Source: CAZRDB01 sp964598695 (GTDB lineage: Bacteria; Armatimonadota; Zipacnadia; UBA1398). Taken from it: a stretch of DNA of 51,578 bases. Made by a program: the position numbers and the translations under genes. The notes beneath the pieces are model-generated. The model did not search any database. It was not told the DNA's origin and saw only the letters and a list, made by a program, of their open reading frames with translations. Each line of letters opens with the position of its first letter. Position 1 is the first letter of the stretch. The stretch covers positions 1 to 51,578 of the forward strand of contig CAZRDB010000011.1 of assembly GCA_964598695.1 (NCBI GenBank), written 5' to 3'. Below, in pieces: positions 7,300-16,014 of the stretch.

Positions 7300-8922
7300 G
7301 TGAGACGAGTGTGGTTCCCCAGCACGACACCGTGGCTCGCGGCGCTGTTGGCGGGCCTCCTGGTGGTCGCGGCAGCCGTGAGCGCCGCCCCGGCGGGGAC
7401 GGAGAGCACGACGGAGTCGACGGAGAGCGCTGCGGGAGAGCCGTCGCCCCCCGCGCTGGCGCCCGAGTCCGCCCCCGCGGCGGAGAGCGGGCCGGCCGCC
7501 GCGACCGAGCCGCCGACGCTGCCCTACCCGGAGGACCCCAACCTCCGGCCGCCGGTCGATGTGCGGTTCGAGGACTACCCCAACGATGCCGGCACCAAGC
7601 TGCGCATCCTCTGGGAGCCCTCGCCCGACGACCCCGGCCTGCGCCAGGTGCGCGAGCAGGAGATGAAGACCGACTGGGACTACCGGTGGCTGACCAAGGC
7701 GTCCCGCAGGAAGATCACCGCGGACTGGCGGGCCCACGCCGAGAAGCGCGCGGGCGTCGGCTACGTCATCCGCCGCAAGCCCTCGAGCATGGGCGACTTC
7801 TACTGGACGGTGCCCCAGGTGCCCTCCGTGCGCGAGGGTGAGGGCGAGGTCGACAACGAAGGCCTCCCGGCCAACGCCGAGATGCCCTCCGGCTCGCGCG
7901 AGTACCTCGACAGCGAGTTCGTCTACCTCGAGCCGGTCGGCGAGGACGCGGAGCTGAAGTCCGACCCGCCCGCCCCCTTCAGCGAGGTCAAGGGGCTCCG
8001 CGAGCGGCGCGCGCTGCGCGATCCCTCGAAGAACACGTTCGACTACGAGATCCGCTTCTACAAGGACGGCAAGATGTCGCCGCCGGTGGTGCTGACGGCG
8101 GTCAAGCCGCTCAACAACCCGTACAACCGCGAGTGGAACAACGTGCTGGTCGTGGTGCTCGTCGCCGGCTCGCTGATCCTGGGGTTCATCTACTCGGCCC
8201 GCAGCGGTCGCAAGCTCTACGTCCGCCCGATCGCCGGTCTCCAGGCCGTCGACGACGCCGTGGGCCGCGCGACCGAGATGGGCCGGCCGGTGCTGTTCTG
8301 CGCCGGGTTCGGCGGCGTGGGCGACATCCCCACGATCGCCGCGATGGTGCTCCTCGGCCGAATCGCGCGGATCGCCGCCGAGCACGGGACCGACCTGATC
8401 GTCCCCTGCAAGGACCCGGTCGTCATGACCGCGCTGCGTGAGGTCGTCAAGGAGGCCTACCTGGCGGCCGGCAAGCCCGAGGACTTCCGCGAGGACCGCA
8501 TCTACTTCCTCACCGACGCCCAGTTCGCGTACGCGGCCGGCATGGCGGGGATCATGGTGCGCGAGAAGACCGCGACCAACTTCTACTTCGGCTCCTACTT
8601 CGCCGAGTCTCTGATCCTCACGGAGGCGGGCTTCATCGCCGGGTCGATCCAGATCGTCGGCACCGACTCGTTCACCCAGCTCCCGTTCTTCGTGACCACC
8701 TGTGACTTCACGCTCATGGGCGAGGAGTTCTACGGCGCGAGCGCCTACCTCTCCCGCGAGCCGAAGCTGCTCGGCAGCCTCAAGGGCCAGGACTACTCGA
8801 AGCTGCTGATCGCCGCCTCGATGGTCTGTGGGCTGCTTCTCGCGACCGGCTTCGTCCTCGTGGGCGCGCCCGGAGTCGCCGAGTGGATCAAGGATCTGTT
8901 CCACTTCCAAACGGGAGGGTAG
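7300..8922 (+). CDS. DUF6754-type membrane protein with signal peptide and extracytoplasmic domain
   Basis: About 540 residues. GTG at 7300 is preferred because GGAGGG lies 7 bases before it and it gives a clean signal peptide (VRRVWFPSTTPWLAALLAG, hydrophobic core, then AAPAG). A GTG at 7252 overlapping the previous stop would add 16 residues. After an Ala/Pro/Glu-rich linker comes an Ig/FN3-like stretch (KLRILWEPSPDDPG to DYEIRFYKDGK, about 90-270), then a TM helix (about 285-303). Next is the conserved domain I take to be DUF6754 (VLFCAGFGGVGDIPTIAAMV, IVPCKDPVVMTALREVV, YAAGMAGIMVREKTATNFY), ending with a second TM helix. The exported N-terminal part and Rossmann-like domain behind the membrane suggest a transmembrane sensor or complex subunit. 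The name comes from memory; no DUF function is known to me. Confidence 0.8.
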   Translation: MRRVWFPSTTPWLAALLAGLLVVAAAVSAAPAGTESTTESTESAAGEPSPPALAPESAPAAESGPAAATEPPTLPYPEDPNLRPPVDVRFEDYPNDAGTKLRILWEPSPDDPGLRQVREQEMKTDWDYRWLTKASRRKITADWRAHAEKRAGVGYVIRRKPSSMGDFYWTVPQVPSVREGEGEVDNEGLPANAEMPSGSREYLDSEFVYLEPVGEDAELKSDPPAPFSEVKGLRERRALRDPSKNTFDYEIRFYKDGKMSPPVVLTAVKPLNNPYNREWNNVLVVVLVAGSLILGFIYSARSGRKLYVRPIAGLQAVDDAVGRATEMGRPVLFCAGFGGVGDIPTIAAMVLLGRIARIAAEHGTDLIVPCKDPVVMTALREVVKEAYLAAGKPEDFREDRIYFLTDAQFAYAAGMAGIMVREKTATNFYFGSYFAESLILTEAGFIAGSIQIVGTDSFTQLPFFVTTCDFTLMGEEFYGASAYLSREPKLLGSLKGQDYSKLLIAASMVCGLLLATGFVLVGAPGVAEWIKDLFHFQTGG

Positions 8923-8935
8923 GGAGCCAGCCGCA

Positions 8936-9997
8936 ATGCGAAAGCAGCTACCACTGCTCATCGCCGCCGTTTTCGGGTTCCTCATGCTCGTCCGCTTCTT
9001 CGTCCCGACGCGGGGCATGGAGCGACTCGAGAACGTGATGGTGATGTACTTCCGGATCATCGGCGGCTTCGCGATGATCCTCGGGATCGCGAGCCTCGTG
9101 CGCGTGAACCTCGTGCGGATCCAGCGCCGCCAGGAGAACTGGCCGTACGGCCTGGTCACCGTGTGCGGCTTCGCCGTCATGTTCCTCGTCGGCACGTTCG
9201 GGGGCCTCTTCCTCCAGAAGCCCGTCACCCTCAAGCTCGCGGCGGCCGACGGCGCCAAGGCCAACTGCTCGATGACCGACGACCGAGCCACCGTCATGCT
9301 CACCCGTCCCTCGGGCAAGACCGCCCTGCTGCGCGTCGGCGAACCCGAGGGCAAGGGCGAGGCGGCCTACCCCGGCGAGTGGCGGTTCGAGCCCCCGAAG
9401 CCCGAGGCCGGCGAGAGCGCGCCCGCCCCCGCGGCGGAGGCGCCCGCGGCGCCGCCCGCGACGCTCACGATCGACGCCTCGGGCGCCGCCGTGCTCCGGG
9501 AGGGCGAGGGCGCCGAGGCGTCGGAGACCCGCTACACCTGGACCGCCGAGGGCGGCGGGCAGTTCTTCCGCGCCGGGATCAACCGCGAGCGCAACAAGGC
9601 CTTCGACTGGATCTACCAGTGGGTCCTGGTTCCGATGGACTCCACGATCTTCTCGTTGCTCGCCTTCTACATCGCCAGCGCCGCCTTCCGGTCGATGCGC
9701 GCCCGCGACATCACCTCGGCCCTGCTCCTCGGAGCCGCCGTGATCGTGATGCTCGGACGGGCCCCCCTGACCGCCTACGCGTGGGAGCTGATGATCAAGC
9801 CGCTCAACGAGGGCGTGCCGTTCCTCTCGGCCCACCACATCCCGACACTCGGGCAGGTCACCGAGTGGCTGATGTCCTTCCCGAACACGGCCGCCAAGCG
9901 AGCGGTTCTGTTCGGCGCCGGCCTTGCCGCGTTGGCCCAGTCACTTCGGATTCTCGTCGGCATCGAGCGGCCCTACATGGCCGGCACCGGGGACTAG
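8936..9997 (+). CDS. Polytopic membrane protein of the MutL/DUF6754 operon
   Basis: 353 residues, start ATG at 8936 only 13 bases after the preceding stop. Hydrophobic segments lie at about residues 4-22, 38-56 and 72-93, then an extramembrane domain of about 130 residues with an acidic Pro/Ala-rich linker (PEAGESAPAPAAEAPAAPP). Further TM segments follow at about 232-250, 260-277 and 318-338. The soluble part has beta-strand patterns (ATVMLTRPSGKTALLRVG, ATLTIDASGAAVL). I recognise no family. Its position between the two DUF6754-like proteins and the close spacing indicate a subunit of the same membrane complex. Confidence 0.75.
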   Translation: MRKQLPLLIAAVFGFLMLVRFFVPTRGMERLENVMVMYFRIIGGFAMILGIASLVRVNLVRIQRRQENWPYGLVTVCGFAVMFLVGTFGGLFLQKPVTLKLAAADGAKANCSMTDDRATVMLTRPSGKTALLRVGEPEGKGEAAYPGEWRFEPPKPEAGESAPAPAAEAPAAPPATLTIDASGAAVLREGEGAEASETRYTWTAEGGGQFFRAGINRERNKAFDWIYQWVLVPMDSTIFSLLAFYIASAAFRSMRARDITSALLLGAAVIVMLGRAPLTAYAWELMIKPLNEGVPFLSAHHIPTLGQVTEWLMSFPNTAAKRAVLFGAGLAALAQSLRILVGIERPYMAGTGD

Positions 9998-10013
9998 GGG
10001 AGGGGAGACAGAG

Positions 10014-10907
10014 ATGGCCACATTGGATCGCAAGCCGGACTTCTGGACCCGAGCCCTCCGCATCGACCGTCGCGTGGTCTATGCCCTGGTGTTCGTCTCG
10101 CTCACGGTCCCGTTCTTCTTCCCGAGGTTGGCCGTGCCCGTCGAGGTGCAGGCGCCGGCCCGGGCGCTCTACGACTACATCGACAACCTGGAGGAGGGCG
10201 ACTGCGTCCTCATCAGCTTCGACTACGGGCCCTCGACCATCCCGGAGAACGCCCCGATGGCGGTGGCCGTCGCGAAGCACTGCTTCGCGAAGGGGATCAA
10301 GGTCTACGGGACCGCCCTCGACCTCAACGGCCCGATGATGGGCTCGCGGATCCTCAGCCAGGCCGCCGAAGCCTTCGGCAAGAAGCAGTACGAGGACTGG
10401 GTGATGCTCGGCTTCAAGCCCGGCGGGGCCCAGGCGATCATCCTCGGCATGGGCGCCGATGTCAGCACGGTCTACCCGACCGACTACACCGGCAAGTCGC
10501 TCGCCGACATCCCCGCCATGGCCAGCTTCCGCAAGCTGACCGACCTCAAGCTCTGCCTCAGCCTCGCCGGCTCGACCGTGCCCGAGTCGTGGATGGCCTT
10601 CGCCGGCAACCGCTACAGCGTGCCGTGCGCCGCCGGCGTCACCGGCGTCATGGTCGCCGACTACTACGCCTTCCTCGACACCAAGCAGATCGTGGGACTC
10701 CTCGGCGGGATGAAGGGCGCGGCCGAGTACGAGCGGCTCGTGGCCGACAACATCGACAAGGAGAAGGGCCTGGGCACCGCTACCCGCGGCATGGTCGGCC
10801 AGTCGGCCGCCCACATCGCGATCGTCGTGTTCGTGCTCTTCGGCAACGTGGCGATGGCCGTGACGGGCCGCAACCCACGCGGGCGCAAGCGAGGGGGGAG
10901 GCGGTAG
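10014..10907 (+). CDS. Membrane protein with a domain related to that of the DUF6754 protein
   Basis: 297 residues with one TM helix near each end (about 20-36 and 268-286) and a soluble alpha/beta domain between them. That domain shares a by-eye pattern with the DUF6754 gene upstream: a VLI/VLF strand followed by a G..IP motif, a DPxxM-like or LNGPMM motif, and a closing block of the form G[SG][LM]KG..[DE]Y.[KR]L (GGMKGAAEYERLV here, GSLKGQDYSKLL there). The C-terminus is basic (NPRGRKRGGRR) and probably cytoplasmic. ATG at 10014 follows GGGGAG. It was likely derived from the same ancestor as the upstream protein. Function unknown. Confidence 0.75.
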   Translation: MATLDRKPDFWTRALRIDRRVVYALVFVSLTVPFFFPRLAVPVEVQAPARALYDYIDNLEEGDCVLISFDYGPSTIPENAPMAVAVAKHCFAKGIKVYGTALDLNGPMMGSRILSQAAEAFGKKQYEDWVMLGFKPGGAQAIILGMGADVSTVYPTDYTGKSLADIPAMASFRKLTDLKLCLSLAGSTVPESWMAFAGNRYSVPCAAGVTGVMVADYYAFLDTKQIVGLLGGMKGAAEYERLVADNIDKEKGLGTATRGMVGQSAAHIAIVVFVLFGNVAMAVTGRNPRGRKRGGRR

Positions 10908-10910
10908 GCG

Positions 10911-11612
10911 ATGGAGAGCTTCCTTAACGCGCAGACCATCGGGATCTGGGTCGCCGCGTTCCTGACCTTCTGCGCGCTCAGCTTCCTCTACAAGGACAAC
11001 CCGTTCTACAAGTTCGCCGAGTCGCTGTTCATCGGGATCAGCGTGGGTTTCGGCGCGGCCTCGGTCGTCCACTACACGCTGTGGGATGACGTCTGGGTCC
11101 CGGTCTCCTCGGCCTGGGCCGCGGCCGGCAGCGACCCCGGCGCGTGGTGGGTCATCATCCACCGCGCCGTCCCCTGTGTGCTCGGGCTCCTCATGCTCGC
11201 CCGCTTCCTCCCGAAGCAGGCCTGGCTGTCGCGGATCCCGCTGGCCTTCATCGTCGGCTCCTACGCCGGCATCGGCATCACCGTCACCGTAACCGTCTAC
11301 ATCCTGCCCCAGATCCAGACCAGCGTGGAGCCACTCGTGGCCTTCCTCTCGCCGGGCAAGATCAACTGGTTCGTGACGGTCTCGCGCGCCCTGCTCGTCA
11401 CGGGCATGCTCTGCGTCCTCGGCTACTTCTTTTTCTCGAAGGAGCACAAGGGCGCGTATGGAAGGTTCACCCGTGTCGGTGTCTACTTCCTGATGGTCGG
11501 TTTCGGGGCATCGTTCGGGAACACGGTCATGGCCCGCATGTCCCTCCTGATCGGCCGAATCCAGTTCCTGCTCGACGAGTGGCTGGGGACGCTGGGAGTC
11601 CACATCGGCTAG
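10911..11612 (+). CDS. Polytopic membrane protein, last gene of the MutL/DUF6754 operon
   Basis: A 233-residue hydrophobic protein with about six predicted TM helices (near residues 8-25, 38-58, 83-101, 106-130, 150-172 and 185-205). The start is three bases after the preceding stop and its ribosome site GGGGAGG sits inside the end of that gene, so the two are coupled. Short charged loops (YKDNPFYKF, FFSKEHKGAYGRF) lie between helices. I recognise no transporter signature. A strong hairpin ends the operon 28 bases downstream. It is probably the membrane core or anchor of the system. Confidence 0.75.
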   Translation: MESFLNAQTIGIWVAAFLTFCALSFLYKDNPFYKFAESLFIGISVGFGAASVVHYTLWDDVWVPVSSAWAAAGSDPGAWWVIIHRAVPCVLGLLMLARFLPKQAWLSRIPLAFIVGSYAGIGITVTVTVYILPQIQTSVEPLVAFLSPGKINWFVTVSRALLVTGMLCVLGYFFFSKEHKGAYGRFTRVGVYFLMVGFGASFGNTVMARMSLLIGRIQFLLDEWLGTLGVHIG

Positions 11613-11640
11613 GCTCTATGCGGGGAGTCAGAGTACGACG

Positions 11641-11679
11641 GACGGGGCCGCTCCCGGTGAGACCGGGGGCGGCCCCGTC
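11641..11679 (+). terminator. Hairpin ending the MutL/DUF6754 operon
   Basis: GACGGGGCCGC (11641-11651) pairs perfectly with GCGGCCCCGTC (11669-11679). The inner arms TCCCGGT/ACCGGGG extend the stem to 18 pairs with one G-U, around a three-base loop. No U tract follows. It also lies 20 bases beyond the stop of the convergent gene, so it could serve both directions. Confidence 0.75.
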
Positions 11680-11699
11680 CGCATGAATCGGCTCCGGCG

Positions 11700-12509
11700 C
11701 TACAGGCTCCGCCCTCGGGCCGCGAGCGCCGCGCCGAGCAGGCGCACATCCTCCGCCAGCATGTCGGACTTGTCGGCCGGGAAGATCCCCACGCAGCACG
11801 CATCCTGCGGGCGGAGCGCATCGGCGACCACCCCGAACGCCTCGGCCGGGTCGTTGCGGCCGGCCGCAAGTACCTTGTAGTGGATCGCCGGCTTGCTGAG
11901 CGAGCCGATCAGCTCGGTCATCGTGGCCCGGTCCTTCTCCCAGAACCACTCCTTGGCGCCGTGGACGTGCTCGGGTCGCTCGTCGCGCCGCATCGAGTTG
12001 TAGTAGGAGCACATGTAGTAGTCGACCGGGAGTCCGACTTCCTCGGCCCAGCGGATCACGTTCGGATCGTGGGCCGCGATCCCCGCCGCCATGCCGCACT
12101 CGTGGATCCGGTCCACGAGCGGCGGCACCTCGTCGATCTTGCCATTCGCGTAGAGCCAGTCCATGTGGCCGCCGTGGAGGTGGCAGGCCTTCGCGCCGTA
12201 GTCGCGCGCGTAGCCGATGCACAGCTCCTGCGGGCCCACGCCCGGGCAGGTCTGGGCAAGCCACTGGAGTGTGCCGCCCTCGTTCCCGTACTCGTACAGC
12301 AGCCGCATGACGTGGAGGTCGGTTCGCCCGAGGACCGCCGTGATCCCGAGCCCCTCGGCATCGTGCAGCACGGCCTTGATGTTCGCCGCCGTGAAGTAGG
12401 TCCGCATTCGCGTGTCGACCTCGGCGCTCTGGTGGGAGAACCCGCTGAACGGGTTGCTGCCCACGATGAACCGGCTCACCTCGACCGTGCCCAGCCGCAC
12501 CGACTCCAT
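11700..12509 (-). CDS. Aldo/keto-reductase-like TIM-barrel protein
   Basis: A 269-residue soluble protein. The opening VRLGTVEVSRFIVGSNPFSG resembles the first strand of aldo/keto reductases. The alternation of strands and helices (KAVLHDAEGLGITAVLGR, GMAAGIAAHDPNVIRWAEEV, LSKPAIHYKVLAAGR, ACCVGIFPADKSDML) fits a TIM barrel. The usual AKR tetrad Asp/Tyr/Lys/His in standard spacing is not apparent, and CHLHGGHMDW and YYMCSYYN look like a different active site, perhaps metal-binding. ATG at 12509 lies 14 bases after the stop of the dehydrogenase gene upstream on the same strand, so the two are likely cotranscribed and may act in one catabolic route. Reaction unknown. Confidence 0.7.
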   Translation of the reverse strand: MESVRLGTVEVSRFIVGSNPFSGFSHQSAEVDTRMRTYFTAANIKAVLHDAEGLGITAVLGRTDLHVMRLLYEYGNEGGTLQWLAQTCPGVGPQELCIGYARDYGAKACHLHGGHMDWLYANGKIDEVPPLVDRIHECGMAAGIAAHDPNVIRWAEEVGLPVDYYMCSYYNSMRRDERPEHVHGAKEWFWEKDRATMTELIGSLSKPAIHYKVLAAGRNDPAEAFGVVADALRPQDACCVGIFPADKSDMLAEDVRLLGAALAARGRSL

Positions 12510-12523
12510 GGCTCCGCGCCCTC

Positions 12524-13561
12524 TCAGTCCGAGACCTCCACCACGATCTTGCCGAACTGCTCGCCGCGCTCCATTCGCTCGGTCGCCGCGCGGACCTCGC
12601 CCAGCGGAACGGCCGAGTCGATCACGGGGCTGAACTGGTTCGCCTCGACCGCCCGCAGGAGCTGCCGCATCTCCGCGTCGGAACCCAGCGTCGAGCCGAG
12701 GATCGTGAGCTGGTTCCAGTAGATCGCCTGCAGGTTGGCGGCCACCTCGGCGCCGGTCGTGACCCCGCAGAGCACGATCCGCCCCGCCTTCCGCACCGCC
12801 GCGAGGTCGATCGGCCAGGTCGCCGCGCCCACCGCGTCGAGCGCCACGTCGACCCCGTGGCCGTCGGTCAGCTCTCGCACGGCCGCCGCGATGTCCGCGG
12901 TCCGCGCGTAGTTGAGCACATGGTCGGCGCCCAACTCCACGGCATGGGCCAGTTTGGTGTCGGAGGACGAGGTCGCGATGACGTGCGCCCCGAGCAGCTT
13001 CGCGATCTGCAGCGCCGCGAGACCCACGCCGCCGCCGATCCCATGGATCAGCACACTCTCGCCGGCCTGGGCCCGGGCGCGGGTGCAGAGCATCCGCCAC
13101 GCGGTGAGGTAGGCGACCGGCAGTGCCGCGGCCTCGTCGAAGCCCAGCGTCAGGGGCTTGCGGTGGAGGCTGACCGCGGGGACGCACACCCGCTCGGCGT
13201 AGGTGCCCCACCGTTGCGCGCCGAGCACGCCGAACTCCACGCACTCGCTCGGCTGGCCCCGCAGGCAGGCATCGCACCGACGACAGCTCAGCCCGGGGTA
13301 GAGCACGACCTCGTCGCCCTCGTCGACCCCGAAGACGCCGCTGCCCAGCTCGATCACCACGCCCGCGCCGTCCGAGCCGAGCACGTGCGGCCTCGGGAGA
13401 CCGCCACCCCGCCGGCCCTCCCGGACCCAGATGTCGAGATGGTTGAGTGCCGCCGCTCGCAGCGCGACGGTGACCTCCCCCGGGCCCGGCCTCGGGTCCG
13501 GCACCTCCTCGATGGTGATCCGGTCGGCCCCCCCGTGGTCGTGGATGACGGCTGCGCGCAT
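12524..13561 (-). CDS. Zinc-type alcohol dehydrogenase-like (MDR) oxidoreductase
   Basis: A 345-residue medium-chain dehydrogenase/reductase. The GroES-like N-terminal half includes RPHVLGSDGAGVV and the four-cysteine structural zinc loop CRRCDACLRGQPSEC (about 95-109). The Rossmann half has the nucleotide motif HGIGGGVGLAALQIAKLLGA. The position that holds the catalytic zinc Cys in classical enzymes reads NHLD, so the catalytic zinc may be absent, as in several MDR subfamilies. Expected chemistry is NAD(P)-dependent oxidation or reduction of an alcohol, aldehyde or enone; the substrate is unknown. ATG at 13561 is preceded by GGAGGG. It lies upstream of the aldo/keto-reductase-like gene, with which it probably forms an operon. 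Confidence 0.88.
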   Translation of the reverse strand: MRAAVIHDHGGADRITIEEVPDPRPGPGEVTVALRAAALNHLDIWVREGRRGGGLPRPHVLGSDGAGVVIELGSGVFGVDEGDEVVLYPGLSCRRCDACLRGQPSECVEFGVLGAQRWGTYAERVCVPAVSLHRKPLTLGFDEAAALPVAYLTAWRMLCTRARAQAGESVLIHGIGGGVGLAALQIAKLLGAHVIATSSSDTKLAHAVELGADHVLNYARTADIAAAVRELTDGHGVDVALDAVGAATWPIDLAAVRKAGRIVLCGVTTGAEVAANLQAIYWNQLTILGSTLGSDAEMRQLLRAVEANQFSPVIDSAVPLGEVRAATERMERGEQFGKIVVEVSD

Positions 13562-13585
13562 GGCTCGTGGCTCCCTCCGGTATGC

Positions 13586-13620
13586 GGGCCGGCCGGCAAG
13601 GGATGCCTGCCGGCCGGCCC
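13586..13620 (-). terminator. Perfect 13-bp hairpin between the M60 peptidase and dehydrogenase genes
   Basis: GGGCCGGCCGGCA and TGCCGGCCGGCCC pair perfectly around a 9-base loop. The site is 46 bases after the M60 stop on the minus strand. There is no U tract, as with other hairpins in this window. Confidence 0.65.
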
Positions 13621-13666
13621 ACACCATAGACGCAACGCGCGCGTGAGGGTTTCACCGTCCCACGCG

Positions 13667-15892
13667 CTAGGGCGCGGTGGGCCAGTCCTCCGGCATCCAC
13701 GCGGGGAGATCGGCGATCGAATCGCGGGCGGCTTGGCTCGTCGGGACGCCCCACGCCTCGAAGAACGGGCCCAGGTTGCGGCCGATCGTCCGCGAGAACC
13801 GCACCATCCACTGGTCCCGCTTCTCATCGTCATTCCGGGGCCGCTCGTTCGCGGGCAAGGCGAGGTACTCGGCGAACAACTGCTTGTACGGCTCCCAGCC
13901 GAAGGCCTGCCGCAGCTCGTAGTACATCGTGAGCGCGAGGAACGGGTCGGACTTCCACGTCTCGAACCGGGCGCCGTCGGCGAGGTACTTCGCCCGCCGC
14001 TGCGAGGTCCCCGGCTCGGCCATCGCGCCGTGGCCCTGGCCGGGATCGAGCCCGCAGACCGTCTCGCAGACGTACAGGCTGAACAGGTTGACCGTCACTT
14101 CGACCGTGCCATCGAAGGTCCAGTCGCCCTGCTGGTGGTTGTGGCCCATCTCATGGAAGGCGCCCCAGTTGCCCTCGGTGCGCATCTCCTCGAGGTTCAC
14201 GAACGACTTCGGCACATCGAGCCACGTCATGATCGGGTAGCCCGAGTGCATGTAGCCGGCGCTGATCTGGACATCGCTCACGTATCGCTCCGGCCGTTCG
14301 CGCTCGCGCGGGATGGCGGCCAGGTCGGCGCAAGCGTCCATCATCTCGTCCCAGAAGGCGAGCAGCGACTCGGGGTCGTCCAGCGTCCGCAGCACCTCCG
14401 AAGGAAGCGAGAGGATCACGCTGTTCGCCTGCAGCTCGCCCCACGGCGCCGGCGCGTTGCGGATCGTCGTCCGCCACTCCTCGAGGTCGGTCTCGCCGCG
14501 GACGAAGTAGGGGGCCTCGACCGCGCCGTCGACGCTCACCGAGATGAGACCCAGCTTCACGCCGCGCGGGACCTGGATGTAGATCAGCCCGCCGAACGGG
14601 CTCGCAACGGCCGTCGTCACATCGCGGAGCGGGAACGTGCGGCTGATCTCCGGGAACCGCTTCCACTCGTCCAGGTGCCAGATGCCGTCGGTGTGGCAGC
14701 CGATCCGCGCCGACAGCCCCAGCTCCGTCGCCGCCGAGGGGATCAGCACGTACACGAGCCCCCCGGGCGGGGCGTACAGCCCCGTCGAGTGCCAGTCCGG
14801 CACGGCCGTGTCGACACGGACATCGCGCAGGACACGGGGCGCGTCGGCCGCCACGGGCCCGGGGAACCCCTCGGCTGCCGGGCACGCCGTGACTTCCTCG
14901 GCGGGCAGGCGGCGGGTTTCGGTGAGGGTCAGCGTTGCGCGGATCCGGGCGAACGGGTTGGCCGACTTCACCGGCGTGGCCGGCGTCGGCCACTCGTCGC
15001 CGGCCAGCCGGCTGCAGGCGTCGCGAAGCTGGGGGAGGAACGAGGCGTCGTCGGGCGGGATCGAGCGGATTGCCGTCGTGAGCGTCGCGCCGACCTGCTT
15101 GAGGTCGCCGCCCGAGAGCTGGGCTCCCCCGCCGACATGGTCGGCCAGCGCTGCCAGCGCGCGCCCGGCGTGTGCGAGCGTGAGCCCCGAGCCGTCGGCC
15201 CGGAAGCCTCCGCCCTCCGACTCCTCGACGGTGCCATCGGCGAAGACCAGGCCCATCGGGGCGAGCAGCCGGTTGCCGTCCAGGGCGGTCGCCAGCTCCT
15301 CGTTCGGCGTGCCCGAGACCTGCAGCCAACCCCACGGGCAGACCCCGACCAGCACGCCGCCGCCGCCCTCGACGAAGCCGCGGAGCACCTGCGCGCCCTC
15401 GGGCCCGCCAAGGTCGTAGCCGCCGGTGATGAGGACGTCGATCTCCGCCAGGCGGGAGCGGTAGTCGGCGTCGGAGAGCGCGACGACGGTGAAGCCGGCG
15501 TCCTCGAGCCGCTGCGCGATCGTGGCGTGGCCGCGGAGGCCAACCGTGACGCCGTCTCGGTCGCCCGCGGCCCACCGCACGGCGTTGGCGAGGAAGCGCG
15601 CATTGCCGGGCTCGGAGTCGGGCCCGCCGAGCAGGCCGTCGTGGGCCAAGGCGACGACCCGGCCCTCGCCGTAGGAGGCGGCCGCGACCAGTGCCTCGCG
15701 GGCGCCGCCGGAGTCGGCCGTCAAGACGACCTCGGCCTCGGCGCCGTAGACGGAGAGGGTCCCGACGAGGCAGCCGGGCGCGGTGATCCGCCCGACGCCG
15801 TCGAGCAGCGCCGCGGCTGGCCCGGAGGGCGTCTCCTGGGCCAGCGCGAGCGCGGGGATACAGAGCAGAGAAAGGAGGACGGCTCTTGCCAT
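13667..15892 (-). CDS. Secreted M60-family (enhancin-like) zinc metallopeptidase
   Basis: 741 residues with a signal peptide (MARAVLLSLLCIPALALAQ). The N-terminal third (to about 280) contains YGEGRVVALAHDGLLGG and VLITGGYDLGGPEGAQVLRG, a GATase/ThuA-like accessory region common in bacterial M60 proteins. The peptidase domain has the gluzincin motif HEMGHNHQQG followed by a Glu in DGTVEVTVNLFSLYVCE. M60/enhancin peptidases cut mucin-type O-glycosylated proteins, so the likely substrate is an extracellular glycoprotein. ATG at 15892 was chosen for the signal peptide and an AGGAGA site; the longer upstream frame has neither. It follows the PD40 propeller gene by 122 bases on the same strand. 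Confidence 0.87.
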   Translation of the reverse strand: MARAVLLSLLCIPALALAQETPSGPAAALLDGVGRITAPGCLVGTLSVYGAEAEVVLTADSGGAREALVAAASYGEGRVVALAHDGLLGGPDSEPGNARFLANAVRWAAGDRDGVTVGLRGHATIAQRLEDAGFTVVALSDADYRSRLAEIDVLITGGYDLGGPEGAQVLRGFVEGGGGVLVGVCPWGWLQVSGTPNEELATALDGNRLLAPMGLVFADGTVEESEGGGFRADGSGLTLAHAGRALAALADHVGGGAQLSGGDLKQVGATLTTAIRSIPPDDASFLPQLRDACSRLAGDEWPTPATPVKSANPFARIRATLTLTETRRLPAEEVTACPAAEGFPGPVAADAPRVLRDVRVDTAVPDWHSTGLYAPPGGLVYVLIPSAATELGLSARIGCHTDGIWHLDEWKRFPEISRTFPLRDVTTAVASPFGGLIYIQVPRGVKLGLISVSVDGAVEAPYFVRGETDLEEWRTTIRNAPAPWGELQANSVILSLPSEVLRTLDDPESLLAFWDEMMDACADLAAIPRERERPERYVSDVQISAGYMHSGYPIMTWLDVPKSFVNLEEMRTEGNWGAFHEMGHNHQQGDWTFDGTVEVTVNLFSLYVCETVCGLDPGQGHGAMAEPGTSQRRAKYLADGARFETWKSDPFLALTMYYELRQAFGWEPYKQLFAEYLALPANERPRNDDEKRDQWMVRFSRTIGRNLGPFFEAWGVPTSQAARDSIADLPAWMPEDWPTAP

Positions 15893-16014
15893 GCGATCGG
15901 TTCTCCTGTCGCGAGTGCCCATCCCGTCGAGCACGCTCCGCAGTTCACCGTGGCGTGCCGGGTTTCCTCGCGGGCCCCGCCCGACGCGCTCGCCCTCCCC
16001 CCCCCGTGGGGGCC

